In this document: piece by piece, positions 62,981 through 64,000 of the stretch | How positions within the stretch are numbered: position 1 is the first letter of the stretch | How the letters are laid out: every line of letters starts with the position of its first letter | Source of the DNA: Halobacillus litoralis | GTDB taxonomy: Bacteria; Bacillota; Bacilli; Bacillales; Halobacillaceae | Assembly: GCF_020524025.1 (NCBI RefSeq) | Contig: NZ_JAIVKN010000001.1 | Location: 248,001-312,000, forward strand | DNA length: 64,000 nucleotides | Reading direction: 5' to 3' | Notes under the pieces: model-generated | Databases searched by the model: none | What the model saw: the letters and a program-made list of their open reading frames with translations, nothing else | What the model was told of the DNA's origin: nothing | Made by a program: the position numbers and the translations under genes

Positions 62981-64000
62981 TTACCCTGTTTCCTTTAAAC
63001 GATCTGGTTCCGGGTCCATGAGATTCAACGCTTTGGTCTGACTTAGTCCTCCTATGAGTATGAGGATCGTCACGGTCAAAAATAAAGCCTCCCCGCCAAA
63101 CTGAGATAATAACAGACCTCCTAATAAGGGGCCGAGGGAGCGGGAAAGGTCCCAATGTAATCCGAATAAAGCGAAGTATCTTCCCTTGTTTTCGTCAGGT
63201 GCCAGTAAACTTACTGTCGTCTGCATGTGGTTGAGTGTTAAGATCGCCCCCACACAAAACAGAAGCTGTGATAAAATGAAACCAGACAAATGGTAGGAAA
63301 ATCCAAAACCTATCGCAGCGAGCGCATACAACAAATAGCCGGCCAGAATCACATGTCTCCGTGCGAATTTTTGTGTTCGGTTAATGAGTACGACTTCAAA
63401 TAAAATGAAAACGATGGTCCCTATCGTTTCTAATAACGAGAATAAAAATAAGTAATTGCCGATATTTTCTTTCAGGAAGACAGGCCAGTTTGTTTCCATC
63501 TGCGCATGGAAAAGGCTGAGCGGAAGCATGCCGCAAGCCAGCCATCCGAGTTTTTTGTAACCTGTGGAGTTTTGTTTTTTTACTTCTTTTTTAACCCCTG
63601 CAGGCTTTGATTCAGGCAGCCATCGTAAGCAGATGAGAGTATAAATAAGAATCAGCAGGGCCATCCAAGCAAATAGAAGTTTTTCATTGTATTGAAAAAG
63701 AAAAGCTCCCAAGAGCGGTCCTCCCAGAGCGCCGATGCTTGAGGCTGTGTTGAGCAGGGCGAACGTTTCTGATTGTTTTTCATGATGGATAGTATCTGAG
63801 ATTTGAGCTCTGGCAGCCGGGATGTAAACGAAACGACCAAGGCCATTAATAAAAAGAAAGAATAGAAATGCCCAAATGGATGAGGCGAAAATAAAACCAA
63901 TCATAGCTCCAAGCTGAAAGAGAAGGGAACCGAGCATTACAGAGCGGCGTCCAAACCGGTCGATCCATCCGCCCAATAAAAAAGTAAACAGAATTTCTGT
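62981..64000 (-). CDS. MFS transporter, C-terminal part (5' end beyond window)
   Basis: Open frame reaching the right edge; about 340 residues visible with ten spans. The MFS motif A between spans 2 and 3 (GGWIDRFGRRSVML) is at the start, so the first 60 or so residues lie outside. The sequence resembles drug-efflux members of the MFS_1 family (LFFLFINGLGRFVYIPAARAQISDTI; GRYFALFGLHWDLSRSLGPLLGGLLL). Substrate unknown. Part of the 62.9-64 kb minus-strand unit, ending with the hairpin at 62883. Confidence 0.85.
   Translation of the reverse strand, partial: TEILFTFLLGGWIDRFGRRSVMLGSLLFQLGAMIGFIFASSIWAFLFFLFINGLGRFVYIPAARAQISDTIHHEKQSETFALLNTASSIGALGGPLLGAFLFQYNEKLLFAWMALLILIYTLICLRWLPESKPAGVKKEVKKQNSTGYKKLGWLACGMLPLSLFHAQMETNWPVFLKENIGNYLFLFSLLETIGTIVFILFEVVLINRTQKFARRHVILAGYLLYALAAIGFGFSYHLSGFILSQLLFCVGAILTLNHMQTTVSLLAPDENKGRYFALFGLHWDLSRSLGPLLGGLLLSQFGGEALFLTVTILILIGGLSQTKALNLMDPEPDRLKETG

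Noticed and set aside
1-64000. Search for tRNA, rRNA, CRISPR arrays, transposases, integrases and phage genes
   Set aside because: None seen on either strand; no tandem direct-repeat array and no transposase-like product among the frames.

Overview
The window reads as chromosomal DNA of a low-GC Gram-positive, endospore-former-type Bacillaceae. Reasons: strong GGAGG-type ribosome sites throughout, many Bacillus-type families (YhdT/PanF, YjzC, YcxB, DUF4256, DUF1801, DacF-like carboxypeptidase, M4 neutral protease), a Bacillus-type 7-1-7 Fur box, and acidic proteins of the sort seen in moderately halophilic genera such as Halobacillus. The genus is an inference from memory of family resemblance, not a database result. 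I see no rRNA, tRNA, CRISPR array, insertion sequence or prophage. The region is mostly core chromosome with accessory metabolic islands.

Layout. (1) 1-7.2 kb: 3' part of the branched-chain amino acid operon, ilvH(partial)-ilvC-leuA-leuB-leuC-leuD-ilvA, closed by a strong terminator. (2) 7.3-13.4 kb: single genes: iron alcohol dehydrogenase, D,D-carboxypeptidase, DUF1801, two small-enzyme genes, a decayed cupin gene, DUF4256, an MBL hydrolase and an Lrp-type regulator. (3) 13.6-20.4 kb, minus strand: an aminobenzoyl-glutamate-type uptake and hydrolysis cluster: three M20 amidohydrolases (one AbgA-like), an unusual three-part regulator and an AbgT transporter. A near-identical 23-bp element lies just before both the first gene and the transporter gene. 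(4) 20.7-31.8 kb: secreted M4 protease, small kinase and methyltransferase, small membrane proteins, YhdT-PanF pantothenate uptake, formaldehyde dehydrogenase, and a further M20 N-carbamoyl hydrolase behind a perfect 17-bp palindrome. (5) 32-44.5 kb: HxlR regulator divergent from a VOC protein, a GDSL hydrolase fused to three cell-wall-binding repeats, azoreductase, glutamate dehydrogenase, an FAH-family enzyme, an aldehyde dehydrogenase paired with an AlsS-like thiamine-diphosphate enzyme, and two small membrane proteins. (6) 44.6-50.7 kb: a Fur-controlled divergent siderophore locus: FhuF-like ferric reductase one way; two IucA/IucC (NIS) synthetases and a PLP decarboxylase the other. (7) 50.8-64 kb: lysozyme-like protein, hydrolase/methyltransferase/phosphatase group, acetyltransferases, PAP2 phosphatase, a giant multi-span membrane protein, two very short minus-strand genes, and an MFS transporter cut by the window end.

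Functional links. The ilv-leu genes convert pyruvate and threonine carbon to Val, Leu and Ile, and the terminal IlvA lacks the usual regulatory domain. The abg-type cluster pairs one importer with several peptidases that would split aminoacyl or acyl conjugates. The siderophore genes encode condensation plus amine supply, but no exporter or receptor lies beside them, so those parts must be elsewhere. The most interesting unexplained signals are the twin 23-bp element of the abg cluster with its odd regulator, the minimal NIS siderophore locus, and several very short genes with unusual starts (24135, 34998, 61883, 62462).
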